NCBI GenBank assembly: GCA_024280995.1
Contig: JAMXLM010000045.1
Span: forward strand, 1 to 64,000
Length of the DNA: 64,000 nucleotides
Direction: 5' to 3'
From: Candidatus Dormiibacterota bacterium
Lineage (GTDB): Bacteria; Chloroflexota; Dormibacteria; Dormibacterales; Dormibacteraceae
Part shown: in pieces, positions 36,813 through 45,798 of the stretch
Layout of the letters: each line of letters opens with the position of its first letter
Numbering within the stretch: the stretch's first letter is position 1
The notes under the pieces: generated by a model
What the model saw: the letters and a program-made list of their open reading frames with translations, nothing else
Told to the model about the DNA's origin: nothing
Database searches by the model: none
Translations under genes and position numbers: made by a program

Positions 36813-37011
36813 CAGAGTGTCCCGGCCCCGATGCTCCTTGCATCTTCGCGATCTAGGCGGCCGGGCGCCTCCGGCGCTGAAGCCGGCGTCAAGGGGCCCG
36901 GCGTTGCTTCGTCGCGCACCCCCGGGTGCGCTCCTAGCCACGCCATCCTTTCCTTGGCTCCGGCCGCCGATCTCGCGAATCTGCGTCGGAGCCCGGGGAG
37001 CCGTGACACTC
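36813..37011 (-). repeat. Start-codon-abutting structured repeat, aroC copy
   Basis: About 199 bp, around 85% identical by eye to 15505-15702 and in the same orientation relative to its gene. Inverted ends: CAGAGTGTCCCGG next to the aroC ATG and CCGTGACACTC at the far side. The apical hairpin is GCGCACC-CGGG-GGTGCGC, against GCGCAC-TGCCA-GTGCGC in the uvrB copy: the loop differs but pairing is kept. GGCGGCCGG/CCGGCCGCC is unchanged. Minus-strand TATCAT (37017-37022) predicts a transcript start at about 37010, exactly the element edge. In both copies a frame reading in the gene direction ends ACACTCTGATG, its TGA overlapping the ATG. Confidence 0.82.
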
Positions 37012-37015
37012 AGGC

Positions 37016-37024
37016 GATGATAGT
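37016..37024. promoter_or_regulatory. Bidirectional -10 region between aroC and HAD gene
   Basis: GATGATAGT reads as TATCAT on the minus strand (transcript start at the aroC leader edge) and as GATAGT on the plus strand, six bases before TTG 37031. The two divergent operons would therefore have overlapping -10 elements and compete for polymerase. Inferred. Confidence 0.4.
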
Positions 37025-37030
37025 GGGCCG

Positions 37031-37773
37031 TTGAAAAGGCTCGAGGTTGCCCTGATCGACGTCGGCGGCACCCTGTGGCCGAACTCCTGGCCGATCCGGC
37101 AGGGAGACGCCGGCGGCCGCAGCAACCGCCTGATCGCGGCCATGGACGGGCATGACCGAGCGGTCGTCGAAGCGCTGGTCGCCGATCTGCTCGCCAGCAG
37201 CAAGCCGGGTGACGAGGCCAGGTCGATCACGACTGAGCAGCGCATGGTCGTCGGGGCGGATGAGCTGATCGCCGGCTGCCTGCACCGGCAGGGCCTGGTG
37301 CCCGACCCGAGCACGATCTCCCGGATCCGGCGCGCGATGGCCATCCCGGTCGACGAACGATTCCAGCCCTTGCCCGGCGCGGGCGAGCTGTTGAAGGCAA
37401 TACGTGCGCTCGGCCTCCGCACCGTGATCGCCAGCAACACGTACTGGCGCGACGCCGACAGCTACTGGGACGATTTCAGGCTCCTGGGCATGGCCGGCGA
37501 CATCGACGGCATCATCACCTCGGTCGACGCGGGCCAGCTCAAGCCACATCCGGCGGTGTTCCAGATGGCCATGCGGACGGCCGGCGTGCCCGCGGACCGC
37601 TGCGTGGTGATCGGCAACCGCGAGGACAACGACATCGAGCCGGCCCTGGCTCTCGGCATGTGGACCATCCTCGTCTACCCCGACGACCCAAAGCCCGAGC
37701 ACAGCCGCGCGCACGCGGTGGCGCCCGACCTGTGGGCATGCGCGAAAGCGCTCGAGGATATGCTCGAAACCGA

Positions 37774-37777
<4 letters not shown>
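37031..37777 (+). CDS. HAD-superfamily hydrolase
   Basis: A 248-residue HAD-fold protein. Motif I is ALIDVGGTLWP: the nucleophile Asp is present, but the second Asp of DxD is Gly, seen in some HAD members with altered or no phosphatase activity. Motif II is IASNTYW, motif III LKPHP and motif IV IGNREDNDI. Substrate unknown. The start is TTG 37031 in MKRLEVALIDVGGT; its stop overlaps the GTG of the next gene (GTGA), so it is the first gene of the Hcr-type hydroxylase operon and might process a related metabolite. Confidence 0.82.
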
Positions 37778-38264
<487 letters not shown>

Positions 38265-38268
<4 letters not shown>

Positions 38269-40571
38269 AGGTCGTCGGCAAGCCGCTCCCCAAGGTCGAC
38301 GCCGCGCCCAAGGTCACCGGCCGCGCCGTTTACGCCGACGACATGCTCCCGGCCCGGACCCTGCACTGCAAGATCCTGCGCAGCCCGCACCCACACGCGC
38401 GCATCGTGTCGATCGACACGTCGGCCGCGCGGCGCATTCCCGGCGTTCTCGCGGTGATCACCGGCTCGGACCTGCCCGTCAAGTTCGGCATCCTTCCGGT
38501 CACGCAGGACGAACGCGCTCTCGAGCATGAGAAGGCTCGCTACGTGGGCGATCCGATCGTCGCGATCGCCGCCACCGATGAGGAGATCGCCGCCGCGGCA
38601 TGCGACGCGGTCGCCGTCGAGTACGAGGTGCTCGAGCCCGTGATGTCGATCGACGCCGCGCTCGCGACGCCGAAAGACGAGCGGATACAGGACTACGGCG
38701 GGCCGAACAACGTCCACAAGTTCGTGGCCCTCGAGTTTGGCGACGTCGAGGGTGGTTTCGCGCGCGCGGACCACGTGCGCGAGGACGTGTTCTTCTACCA
38801 GGGCAACACGCACCTGCCGATGGAGCAGCACAGCGCGATCGCCACCTATGTCGACGGGAGGGTGACGCTGTGGTCGTCGACGCAGGTCGTCCACTACGTC
38901 CACCGCGCCCTCTCCAGGGTGCTCGAGCTCCCGATGCACCGGATCCGCGTCATCGGCGCCGCGCATGGCGGCGGGTTTGGCGGCAAGACCGATCCGTTTG
39001 CGCACGAGATCATCGTCGCCAAGCTCGCCATGATCACGGGCCGGCCTGTGAAGTGCACCCTGACCCGCGAAGAAGTCTTCTACGCGCACCGCGGTCGCCA
39101 CCCCGTCCTCATGTGGGTCCGCACTGGCGTGACGCACGACGGCCGGATCACCGCAATGCACTTCCGCACCGCTCTTGACGGCGGAGCGTATGGCTCCTAC
39201 GGCGTCGCCTCTACCTTTTATACGGGAGCGCTCCAACCGGTCACCTACGACATCCCCGCGTACCGCTTCGAGGGCTGTCGCGTGTTCACGAACAAGCCGC
39301 CCTGCGGTCCGAAGCGCGGCCACGGCACGCCCCAGCCCCGCTTCGGGCTGGAGCTTCACCTCGAGAAGATCGCGCGCGACCTGGGCCTCGACCCGGTCGA
39401 CATGAAGAGGCGCAACTACGTCAAGCCGAACACTCGGACTGTCAACTGGCTGCGCGTCACCTCGTGCGGGCTCGAAGAATGCACGCAGCGCGTGCTGGAG
39501 GCGTCGGGATTCAAGACCCGCGAGCGCCGCCCCGGGCGCGGCATGGGCTTTGCGATCTCTTCATATCTCTCCGGCGCAGGCACGGCGATCTACTGGAACG
39601 ACATGCCGCACTCCGAGGTCCAGATCAAGGTCGACCGCGGCGGAGTGACCGCGTACTGCGGCGCGATGGACATCGGCCAGGGCTCCGACTCCGTGCTTGC
39701 GACGGTCGTGGCCGAGGAGCTCGGCCTGCAGCCCTCCGACGTGCGACTCGTGACGGCGGACACGGACACGACGCCCATCGACCTCGGCTCGTATTCCTCG
39801 CGCGTCACGTTCATGGCCGGCAACGCGGCGCTGGAGGCGGCGCGGAAGATGCGCGAGCTGTTGGTGCAGGCGGTCGCGGGCGCCGGCAAGAGATACGAGG
39901 AAGTCAGCTTCGAGGAGGCGAGCGTGCTCGCCGAAGCGCGCTTCGGCACGCTCACGACGGCGGGCAGCTACACGCCGCCGAAGATCGCTGGGCCGTACAA
40001 GGGATCCGGCGTCGGCCCAAGTCCCGCATACAGCTACTCCGCTTGCGTCGTCGACCTCGACGCCGACGCGCGCACCGGGTTGATAAAAGTCAACAAGGTC
40101 TGGATAGCGCACGACGTTGGGCGCGCGATCAATCCGCTGCTGGTCGAAGGCCAGGTCGAAGGCAGCGTGTACATGGGCCTCGGCGAAGCGCTGATGGAGG
40201 AGCAGGTCTTCCGCAAGGGCCTGCACAAGTGGCCCTCGATGCTGGAGTACAAATCGCCGACGTTTCTCGACATGCCCGAGGTCGAGACGTTCATCGTCGA
40301 GACCGACGACCCCGAAGGTCCATACGGAGCGAAGGAGGCGGGCCAGGGCCCGCTGCTCCCAGTCCCGCCCGCGGTAAGCGCCGCCGTCTACGACGCCCTC
40401 GGTGTCTGGATCGACGAGGTCCCTGTCACGCCCGAGAAGGTGGTCGAGGCGCTCCGCCGCAAAGACAAGGGCGAGACTCCGCGATACGGCCCGCAGCGCT
40501 TTCCGGCCATCCCCTATCCAGAGACGATCAAGGTCGATGGGCCCGTTGGGCACCAGGATGGGACTTGCTGA
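38265..40571 (+). CDS. hcrA: Molybdenum hydroxylase large subunit (HcrA-like)
   Basis: A 768-residue molybdopterin subunit, nearly the length I recall for Thauera HcrA. Cofactor-binding segments: AHGGGFGGKTDPFAHE (about 230-245), DIGQGSDSV (about 466) and near the C-terminus GPYGAKEAGQGP with the active-site Glu. At the position where CO dehydrogenases carry AYxCSFR or AYRGAGR it has CGPKRGHGTPQPR, so it is not a CoxL. In the family the reaction is reductive removal of the ring hydroxyl of 4-hydroxybenzoyl-CoA to benzoyl-CoA. No benzoyl-CoA reductase or CoA ligase is nearby, so the physiological substrate is open. Confidence 0.83.
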
Positions 40572-41564
40572 ATGCTCCGCCTTCCGCGCTTTAAGTACCT
40601 CAGGCCGCGCTCCGCGCGCGAGGCGGCGGGCATGGCCGCCGAAAAGGGCGCCCGGGCGATGTTCGTCGCCGGCGGCACCGACCTCTATCCCAAGCTCAAG
40701 CGTCGCCAGTTCGAGGTCGACACGTTGATCGGCCTCGACTTCCTCGGTCACGACATTCGCAATGGATCGACTGAATGCGTCATCGACGCGGGCGTGACGC
40801 TGAGCGCCGCATCACGCGACTCCCATCTGAAGGGCGGCTTCGGCGGCTACGCCGAGGCCGCGGGCCTCGTCTCCTCGCCGCCGCTGCGCAATGCGGGCAC
40901 CATCGGCGGCAACCTCTGTGTCGACACGCGATGCAACTACTACGACATGACGTACGAGTGGCGAAAGGCCGCGGGCTTCTGCATGAAGAAGGACGGGGAC
41001 ATCTGCCTCGTCGCGCCATCGAGCCCGCGGTGCTGGGCGGTGTCGTCATCGGACACCGCGCCGATGGCGATCGCTCTCGGCGGAGTAGTGACGCTGGTGG
41101 GACTCGATGGCGAGCGCGAGCTTCCCGTCTCCGCGCTCTACCGCGACGACGGCATCGAGTACATGGCCAAGCGACCCGACGAAGTCGTGACGAGCCTTCG
41201 GCTTCGCGCCGAGCCCGGCCTGAGGTCCGCGTACGTCAAGCTGCGCAGGCGCGGCTCGATCGACTTCCCCATCGCGGGCGCCGCGGTGGCGGCGCGGATG
41301 GAAGGCGACACGATCGCCGCGTGCCGGATCGTCCTCTCGGCGGTCGCCTCCTATCCCCTGGATGCGGAGGCGGCATGCACATTCCTGAAGGGCAGGCGGC
41401 TCGATCGCGAGACGGTCCAGGAGGCCGCCGAGCTGGCCGCCAAGCCGGCCAAACCCCTCGACAATGCAGACCTCAGCCACTTCTGGCGCAAGCGAATGGT
41501 CAGGGTGGTGGTGGAGCAGGCTCTTGAACGTCTCAGCGACCAACCTGGGGGGTTCGATAGTTAA
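40572..41564 (+). CDS. hcrB: FAD/4Fe-4S subunit of 4-hydroxybenzoyl-CoA reductase type (HcrB-like)
   Basis: A 330-residue flavin subunit (VAGGTDLYP at about 32-40, AGTIGGNLC at about 108-116). Between the FAD motifs it carries the insert TRCNYYDMTYEWRKAAGFC...DGDIC...SPRCW with cysteines at 121, 137, 145 and 154. From memory, the 4Fe-4S ligands of Thauera aromatica HcrB are Cys122, 138, 146 and 155: same spacing, offset by one. That insert is found in 4-hydroxybenzoyl-CoA reductases and distinguishes them from xanthine and CO dehydrogenases; it lets a low-potential donor drive reductive dehydroxylation. Starts directly after the large-subunit stop. Likely requires ferredoxin; none is encoded nearby. 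Confidence 0.88.
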   Translation: MLRLPRFKYLRPRSAREAAGMAAEKGARAMFVAGGTDLYPKLKRRQFEVDTLIGLDFLGHDIRNGSTECVIDAGVTLSAASRDSHLKGGFGGYAEAAGLVSSPPLRNAGTIGGNLCVDTRCNYYDMTYEWRKAAGFCMKKDGDICLVAPSSPRCWAVSSSDTAPMAIALGGVVTLVGLDGERELPVSALYRDDGIEYMAKRPDEVVTSLRLRAEPGLRSAYVKLRRRGSIDFPIAGAAVAARMEGDTIAACRIVLSAVASYPLDAEAACTFLKGRRLDRETVQEAAELAAKPAKPLDNADLSHFWRKRMVRVVVEQALERLSDQPGGFDS

Positions 41565-41586
41565 GCTTTCAGGTCGGTATATCGCG

Positions 41587-41757
41587 TTGATTCATCATCC
41601 ATACATCCAGAAGGGCCAGGGAATGGTCGAGTACGCGCTCATCCTTGCCCTGATCGCGCTGATAGTGATCATCGCGTTGATCGCGACCGGCGGCCAGCTC
41701 ATAAACACGTACTCGAACATCACCGCGACAATGTGCAACTACCACGTAGGTTGCTGA
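41587..41757 (+). CDS. Flp/Tad-type prepilin, first of twins
   Basis: A roughly 56-residue class IVb prepilin. Leader MIHHPYIQKG, cleavage after Gly, then QGMVEYALILALIALIVIIA: Glu at +5 and Tyr at +6 as in Flp pilins, followed by the long hydrophobic helix. The C-terminus SNITATMCNYHVGC has two cysteines that could form a disulfide. TTG 41587 is taken as start because it yields a short basic leader; there is no good ribosome site. Only 22 bases after hcrB. No TadA, TadB, TadC or prepilin peptidase gene is in the window. Confidence 0.78.
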   Translation: MIHHPYIQKGQGMVEYALILALIALIVIIALIATGGQLINTYSNITATMCNYHVGC

Positions 41758-41915
41758 CACCCGCCCAGCGCGGGCAGGGGATGGTCGAGTTCGCGTTGAT
41801 CCTCGCCCTCATCGTGTTGGTGGTCATCGTCGCCCTGCTTTTGACCGGCGCCCAGGTGACCAACCTCTACTCGAACATCACCGCGACGATGTGCAACTAC
41901 CACGTCGGCTGCTGA
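41751..41915 (+). CDS. Flp/Tad-type prepilin, second of twins
   Basis: A roughly 54-residue paralogue: leader ending AQRG, then QGMVEFALILALIVLVVIVA and the same tail, SNITATMCNYHVGC, identical over the last fourteen residues. The body differs (TGAQVTNLY against TGGQLINTY). TTG 41751 overlaps the first pilin's stop by seven bases; GTG 41733 is an alternative. The invariant Cys-containing tail suggests that this end is under strong selection or recent gene conversion. Confidence 0.75.
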   Translation: MLTPAQRGQGMVEFALILALIVLVVIVALLLTGAQVTNLYSNITATMCNYHVGC

Positions 41916-41918
41916 GAT

Positions 41919-42560
41919 CTAGATAGCGGGAACTCCCGCAGCGGCCTGCACCGCGCGCATCGCGTTCTGCCTCACGGTCTCCATGTCGTTGCGGGCCAGC
42001 GCGTCGGCCGGGAACAGCGCGTCGGTCAGCCCGATGGCCTTCACGCCGAGCTCCAGGTATGCCGCGACGTCTTCGATCTTGACACCTCCTGAGACCCAGA
42101 TCGGCACGCCGCCCATCGGTCCGGCCAGCGCCTTGACGTAGCTCGGTCCGCCGACCGGCGAGATCGGGAACACCTTGACCAGCGTGGCGCCCTCCAGCCG
42201 CGCCTGGTAGATCTCGGTCGGCGTCAAAGCCCCGAGGACGCACAGGATGTCGTGCTCGCGGCAGGCCTGGCCGACCTCGGGCAGGAGAACCGGGGTGACG
42301 ACGAACGATGCGCCGGCGGCCTTGGCCTCCTTCACCGCGCCGGGGTCCCAGACCGTGCCGACACCGACCGGGTAGCGGTTGCCAGTCGTCGCGATCAGGC
42401 CCTTGATGAGCTCGAAGCAGGATGGCACCGTCTTGGTGATCTCGATCGAGCCGATGCCGGCCTCGAGCGCGGTCAGGCAGGCCTGGAACCCGGCGGCTTC
42501 GTTCTCGGTACGCAGCACGCCGCAGAGTCGGTTGGGAAAGGCCTCGGCGATGCTCCGCAC
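41919..42560 (-). CDS. KDPG/KHG-family aldolase
   Basis: A 213-residue (beta/alpha)8 aldolase of the Eda family. Catalytic residues: Glu in GSIEITKTVP (about 38), Schiff-base Lys in LVKVFPISPVGGPSYVKAL (about 128) and phosphate-site SGGVKIED. It should split 2-keto-3-deoxy-6-phosphogluconate or a related keto acid to pyruvate and an aldehyde. GTG 42560 is favoured because GATAAT (42570-42575, minus) lies nine bases upstream; a GTG at 42587 would give nine more residues. No Entner-Doudoroff dehydratase is present here. Confidence 0.88.
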   Translation of the reverse strand: MRSIAEAFPNRLCGVLRTENEAAGFQACLTALEAGIGSIEITKTVPSCFELIKGLIATTGNRYPVGVGTVWDPGAVKEAKAAGASFVVTPVLLPEVGQACREHDILCVLGALTPTEIYQARLEGATLVKVFPISPVGGPSYVKALAGPMGGVPIWVSGGVKIEDVAAYLELGVKAIGLTDALFPADALARNDMETVRQNAMRAVQAAAGVPAI

Positions 42561-42594
42561 GGAGGATTCATTATCCCCGCCCCTCACCCTCGAT

Positions 42595-42616
42595 CCCTCT
42601 CCCCCGAGGGGGAGGG
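42595..42616. repeat. CCCTCTCCCC...GGGGAGGG hairpin
   Basis: CCCTCTCCCCCGAGGGGGAG and the following GG form a near-perfect stem with one bulge between the divergent aldolase and TetR genes. This motif occurs as an intergenic hairpin in many unrelated GC-rich bacteria. It has no T-run. Role unknown. Confidence 0.5.
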
Positions 42617-42639
42617 TCCTACCTGTTCGAAGGACTCTT

Positions 42640-42659
42640 TATGCTGGTACATACGTATG
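42640..42659 (+). promoter_or_regulatory. -10 TATGCT and palindrome over the TetR start
   Basis: TATGCT (42640-42645) is followed by CATACGTATG (42650-42659), a perfect 10-bp palindrome that contains the start codon at 42657. A repressor bound here would block its own gene, so it may be the autoregulatory site of this TetR protein. Inferred. Confidence 0.4.
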
Positions 42660-43259
42660 ACCGGGGCCACCGCGACCGAGAGCACCCGCGATCAGATCAT
42701 CCACGCGGCGGCCGACTCCCTCCTCGAAAACGGCTACTCCGGGACCAGCGTCCGAGCCATCGCCTCCAAGGCCGGCGTGGCCATCGGCAACCTCCAGTAC
42801 TGGTTCCCCACCAAGTCGGAGCTCCTGGTCGAGGCATGGCGCTACCTGACCGCCAAGTCGGTCGAGGAGCTGCGCCAGACCTTGAACCAGCTGACCGACC
42901 CGCTGGTCGTCCTGGAGATCGGCGTCGAGTCACTGTGGGATTCGCTCCGCCGGCTTGGCGACGTTCAGCTCGCCGCGTTCGACCTGCTGGTCCAGGCGCC
43001 GCGCACAGAACGCCTCCGCGCCTATCTCCCAGAGCTCTTCACCCGCTACCGCGAGGTCATCCAGGAGCAGCTCGACCGCCTCGAGGACGATGGGCGGATC
43101 CGGCTCACCGTGCCTCGGGACGTCCTCGTGCCGCTGGTCCTGAACACGGTGCTCGGCTTCGGTCTCTACTACGTGGTCACGCGGGACGACGAGTCCTGCG
43201 TCCGCGCGCTGTCGGCGTTCCGCCAGCTGGCCGGCAGCATGATCGAGCTCGCCCCATGA
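42657..43259 (+). CDS. TetR-family regulator of the polyprenyl-synthase operon
   Basis: A 200-residue regulator. N-terminal helix-turn-helix: DQIIHAAADSLLENGYSGTS then VRAIASKAGVAIGNLQYWFPTKSELLVEA. The C-terminal ligand domain is not family-specific to my eye. The ATG at 42657 lies inside a palindrome. Its stop overlaps the next start (ATGA), and that gene overlaps the polyprenyl-synthase fusion, so the regulator is the first gene of a three-gene unit, presumably autoregulated. Confidence 0.87.
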   Translation: MTGATATESTRDQIIHAAADSLLENGYSGTSVRAIASKAGVAIGNLQYWFPTKSELLVEAWRYLTAKSVEELRQTLNQLTDPLVVLEIGVESLWDSLRRLGDVQLAAFDLLVQAPRTERLRAYLPELFTRYREVIQEQLDRLEDDGRIRLTVPRDVLVPLVLNTVLGFGLYYVVTRDDESCVRALSAFRQLAGSMIELAP

Positions 43260-43627
43260 GCGCGCAGCTCCAGGTCCTTGAGCCCGAGCTCGACCGCCTC
43301 GAGGGCCTCTGGGCCGACGGTCTTGCCGACACCTATCACGACTACCTCGACACGACCGCCAAGGCCAAGCTGGCGCTCGCGGCGGCGCTGATCGAGGTCG
43401 GGCTGAGGCTGCAAGGCCTTGGCGGGCGCGCCGCCCCGCCGGCGACGCTCCTGATGGGCGACCTCTGCCTCGCCCGCGGTTCGCGGCTGCTTGCCGACAA
43501 CGCGTCCCTGGACGTGCAGGTGGCCTTTGCGCGGGCGATCGAGCTTCTCTCGTCGAAGGCGGCTTCTTCCGAGCCCGCACCGGCTGCTCGCCAGCTGCTC
43601 AGCGCCGCGCTCAGCGCAACCCGGTGA
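43256..43627 (+). CDS. Small helical partner of polyprenyl synthase, unknown
   Basis: A 123-residue, mostly helical, soluble protein. ATLLMGDLCLARGSRLLAD resembles the AVLLGDYLFARAFELLA segment of polyprenyl diphosphate synthases, but the two aspartate-rich catalytic motifs are absent. It sits between the tetR and the synthase fusion with 4-base overlaps on both sides (ATGA, GTGA). It may be a regulatory small subunit like those of heterodimeric long-chain prenyl synthases. That is inference; I do not recognise a named family. Confidence 0.7.
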   Translation: MSAQLQVLEPELDRLEGLWADGLADTYHDYLDTTAKAKLALAAALIEVGLRLQGLGGRAAPPATLLMGDLCLARGSRLLADNASLDVQVAFARAIELLSSKAASSEPAPAARQLLSAALSATR

Positions 43628-45003
43628 GCGGCAACCGCCTCGAGTTCGCGACCACCTCGTCGACCGAGTTCGTCGACATCACCTCGGCGATCCAGGAAGA
43701 GATCAGGCGCAGCGGGCTTCGCAACGGACGCGTCCACCTGCAGTCGCTGCACACCACGCTCGGCCTGGCGGTCAACGAGAACGAACCGCTGCTGCTGCAG
43801 GACTTCAAGGGGCTGCTCGAACGCATAGCGCCGGCCGGTGGGACCTACCAGCACGACGACTTCACGCGGCGCCTCGACATCCCGCTGGATGAGCCGGTCA
43901 ACGGCCACGCCCACTGCCGCCAGCTGCTGCTCAGCGCTTTCGCGACCCTGATGGTGGAGGACGGGCAGCTGGTCCTCGGGCGGTGGCAGTCGGTCTTCGC
44001 CGTCGAGCTCGACGGACCCCGCCATCGCCGCCTGGCGATGCAGCTCGAGGGCGAGTTCGCGACCAGCCGCCGCGAGGGAACCGAGCCCCTTGTCGAGCTC
44101 GAGCTGGCGCGCCAGCTGGCGGTCGATCCGGAACCCATTGCCTCGCCCATGCGCCGCCTGGTCGAGGCGGGCGGCAAACGCCTGCGGCCAAGGCTCGTCC
44201 AGCTCACCTCTGCGATCGGGCCTCGAAACGATCCACTGCGTGCAGCGGAGCTGGCCGCCGCCGTGGAGCTGCTGCACAACGCGACGTTGATCCACGACGA
44301 CTACGTCGACGAGAGCACTCATCGGCGCGGCAGGCCGACAGTCGCCGCAGCCGAAGGTCCGGAGCGCGCGATCGCCGTCGGTGACTACTACTTCGCCAAG
44401 GCCACGCGCCTCATCGCCCAGATCGGAAACGCGGGCGTGACCTCCGCCGTGGCCGAAGCCCTCGAGGCGATCTGTGCCTCGCAGATCGACGACGTCGCGT
44501 TGCGCGGGACGTATCCCGGCGACCGCGAGTCATACATGCGGGTCATCCGCGGCAAGACGGCATCGCTGTTCTCAGCGGCATGTGCGTCGGGCGCTCTGCT
44601 GTCGGAGGCTAGCGGTGAGGTCGTCGGGGCGCTCCGACGCTATGGAGACCTCGTCGGCACCGCATTCCAGATGGCCGACGACGTGATCGACTTCAGCCCG
44701 ACGTCCGGCAAGACCGTCGGCCTCGACATCAAGCAGCGCGTGCTTTCGCTGCCGCTGATCTACGCCGCCGAGGACCGAGTCGTCGGACCAGAGGTTCGCG
44801 CTCTGCTGGCGGGCTCGCTGGGTGACGCGGAAGTTGGGCGCGTCGCCGACCTGGTCATCTCGACCGACGCGCTGCCGCGAGTGCGCGAGGAGGCGATGAT
44901 GCTCGTCGAGGCCGCTGTGCGCGAGCTCGACGCCGTCGAGCTGGACGGCCTGCGACCGGCGCTGGTCGGCGTCGCCCGCTCGGCGGTCGACCGAAACTCG
45001 TAG
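43624..45003 (+). CDS. YjbQ/UPF0047 domain fused to polyprenyl diphosphate synthase
   Basis: A 459-residue fusion. Residues 1-145 are a complete YjbQ domain (HTTLGLAVNENEPLLL, DIPLDEPVNGHAHCRQLLLS, VEDGQLVLGRWQSVFAVELD). From about 150 an all-alpha trans-prenyltransferase follows: GGKRLRPRL, first aspartate-rich motif LIHDDYVDES, VGDYYFAKA, GKTASLFSA and second motif QMADDVIDF. It should elongate farnesyl or geranylgeranyl diphosphate to a polyprenyl chain, plausibly the menaquinone side chain since menG is encoded 800 bases on. YjbQ proteins have weak thiamine-phosphate-synthase activity and an unclear role. I know no described protein joining these two domains. Confidence 0.9.
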   Translation: MSGNRLEFATTSSTEFVDITSAIQEEIRRSGLRNGRVHLQSLHTTLGLAVNENEPLLLQDFKGLLERIAPAGGTYQHDDFTRRLDIPLDEPVNGHAHCRQLLLSAFATLMVEDGQLVLGRWQSVFAVELDGPRHRRLAMQLEGEFATSRREGTEPLVELELARQLAVDPEPIASPMRRLVEAGGKRLRPRLVQLTSAIGPRNDPLRAAELAAAVELLHNATLIHDDYVDESTHRRGRPTVAAAEGPERAIAVGDYYFAKATRLIAQIGNAGVTSAVAEALEAICASQIDDVALRGTYPGDRESYMRVIRGKTASLFSAACASGALLSEASGEVVGALRRYGDLVGTAFQMADDVIDFSPTSGKTVGLDIKQRVLSLPLIYAAEDRVVGPEVRALLAGSLGDAEVGRVADLVISTDALPRVREEAMMLVEAAVRELDAVELDGLRPALVGVARSAVDRNS

Positions 45004-45009
45004 TCGCCC

Positions 45010-45798
45010 CTAGGTCGCCAGCTCGTACGTCACCGCGACCGTTACCGTCACCGTCTGGGTGCCCGGCGAGACCTGGAAGCCGCCACCGCCGCTGCCTTTG
45101 CCTCCGCACTGGTCGCACGCGAAGCCGCCCGTGGTCGAGATCACCTCGGACACGCCAATCAGGCCTCCCATGTGATGGCCGGACAGGCGGGCGTAGTCCT
45201 GTGCCTTCGTGTTGGCGTCGGCCATGGCCGCGGACCGCGCCGCCTTCAGCACGGAGCTCTGGTCCGCGATGTAGAGGTTCACACCGTTGATCTGAAGGTC
45301 GTTGCCGACCGCGTCAACCGCAGCCTCGGTGAGGCTCGTGATGTTGCCGACATGGTTGACCGTGACCTGGACCGATTCCGAGGCGCTGTACCCGTTGACG
45401 ACCTGCGGGCAGCAGTTCGTCTGCGTCTGCAGATAGATGGAGGTGGTTGCGATGTCCTTGTCCTGGACGCCCTGTCCATGTAGCGCGCTCATCAGGTGCG
45501 TCATGTCGGTGCTCGTCGCCGAGACCGCGTCGCGCACGTTCGATCGGGTGGTCGTGACCCCGAACATCAGCGCGGCTCTGTCTGGGATCGCGCTCCCGTT
45601 GCCGACGCCGACAACGGTGATGGTGTTGCCGTTCGTCGACGCGGCAAGCGTCAGCGTCTGCACGGGGGGAGCGCTGAGCTCGGCCGCATGCGGACGAGAG
45701 ACGACGAGTGCGGTCACGGACGCGGCGAGCGCCGCGATAAGGACCCCGCAGACGATCAGCAACCGAGTCTGGGCCGACATTTGCGACATTTGCGACAT
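45010..45798 (-). CDS. SIMPL-domain (DUF541) exported protein
   Basis: A 262-residue protein with an N-terminal membrane anchor or signal (LLIVCGVLIAALAASVTAL) and a SIMPL domain: ITVVGVGNGSAIPDRAALMFGV, the conserved helix-strand repeat and LKAARSAAMADANTKAQDYARL. A second part has CDQC-GGKGSGGGG, an unusual Cys-Gly loop, plus NCCP. SIMPL proteins are envelope proteins of poorly known function. The start codon is repeated: ATGTCGCAA occurs twice in tandem followed by a third ATGTCG, giving three in-frame starts (MSQMSQMS). Convergent with the synthase fusion. Confidence 0.82.
   Translation of the reverse strand: MSQMSQMSAQTRLLIVCGVLIAALAASVTALVVSRPHAAELSAPPVQTLTLAASTNGNTITVVGVGNGSAIPDRAALMFGVTTTRSNVRDAVSATSTDMTHLMSALHGQGVQDKDIATTSIYLQTQTNCCPQVVNGYSASESVQVTVNHVGNITSLTEAAVDAVGNDLQINGVNLYIADQSSVLKAARSAAMADANTKAQDYARLSGHHMGGLIGVSEVISTTGGFACDQCGGKGSGGGGFQVSPGTQTVTVTVAVTYELAT

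Noticed and set aside
41545-41570. tRNA T-arm-like GGTTCGATAG
   Set aside because: No matching acceptor, anticodon or D-arm stems nearby; it overlaps the end of hcrB.
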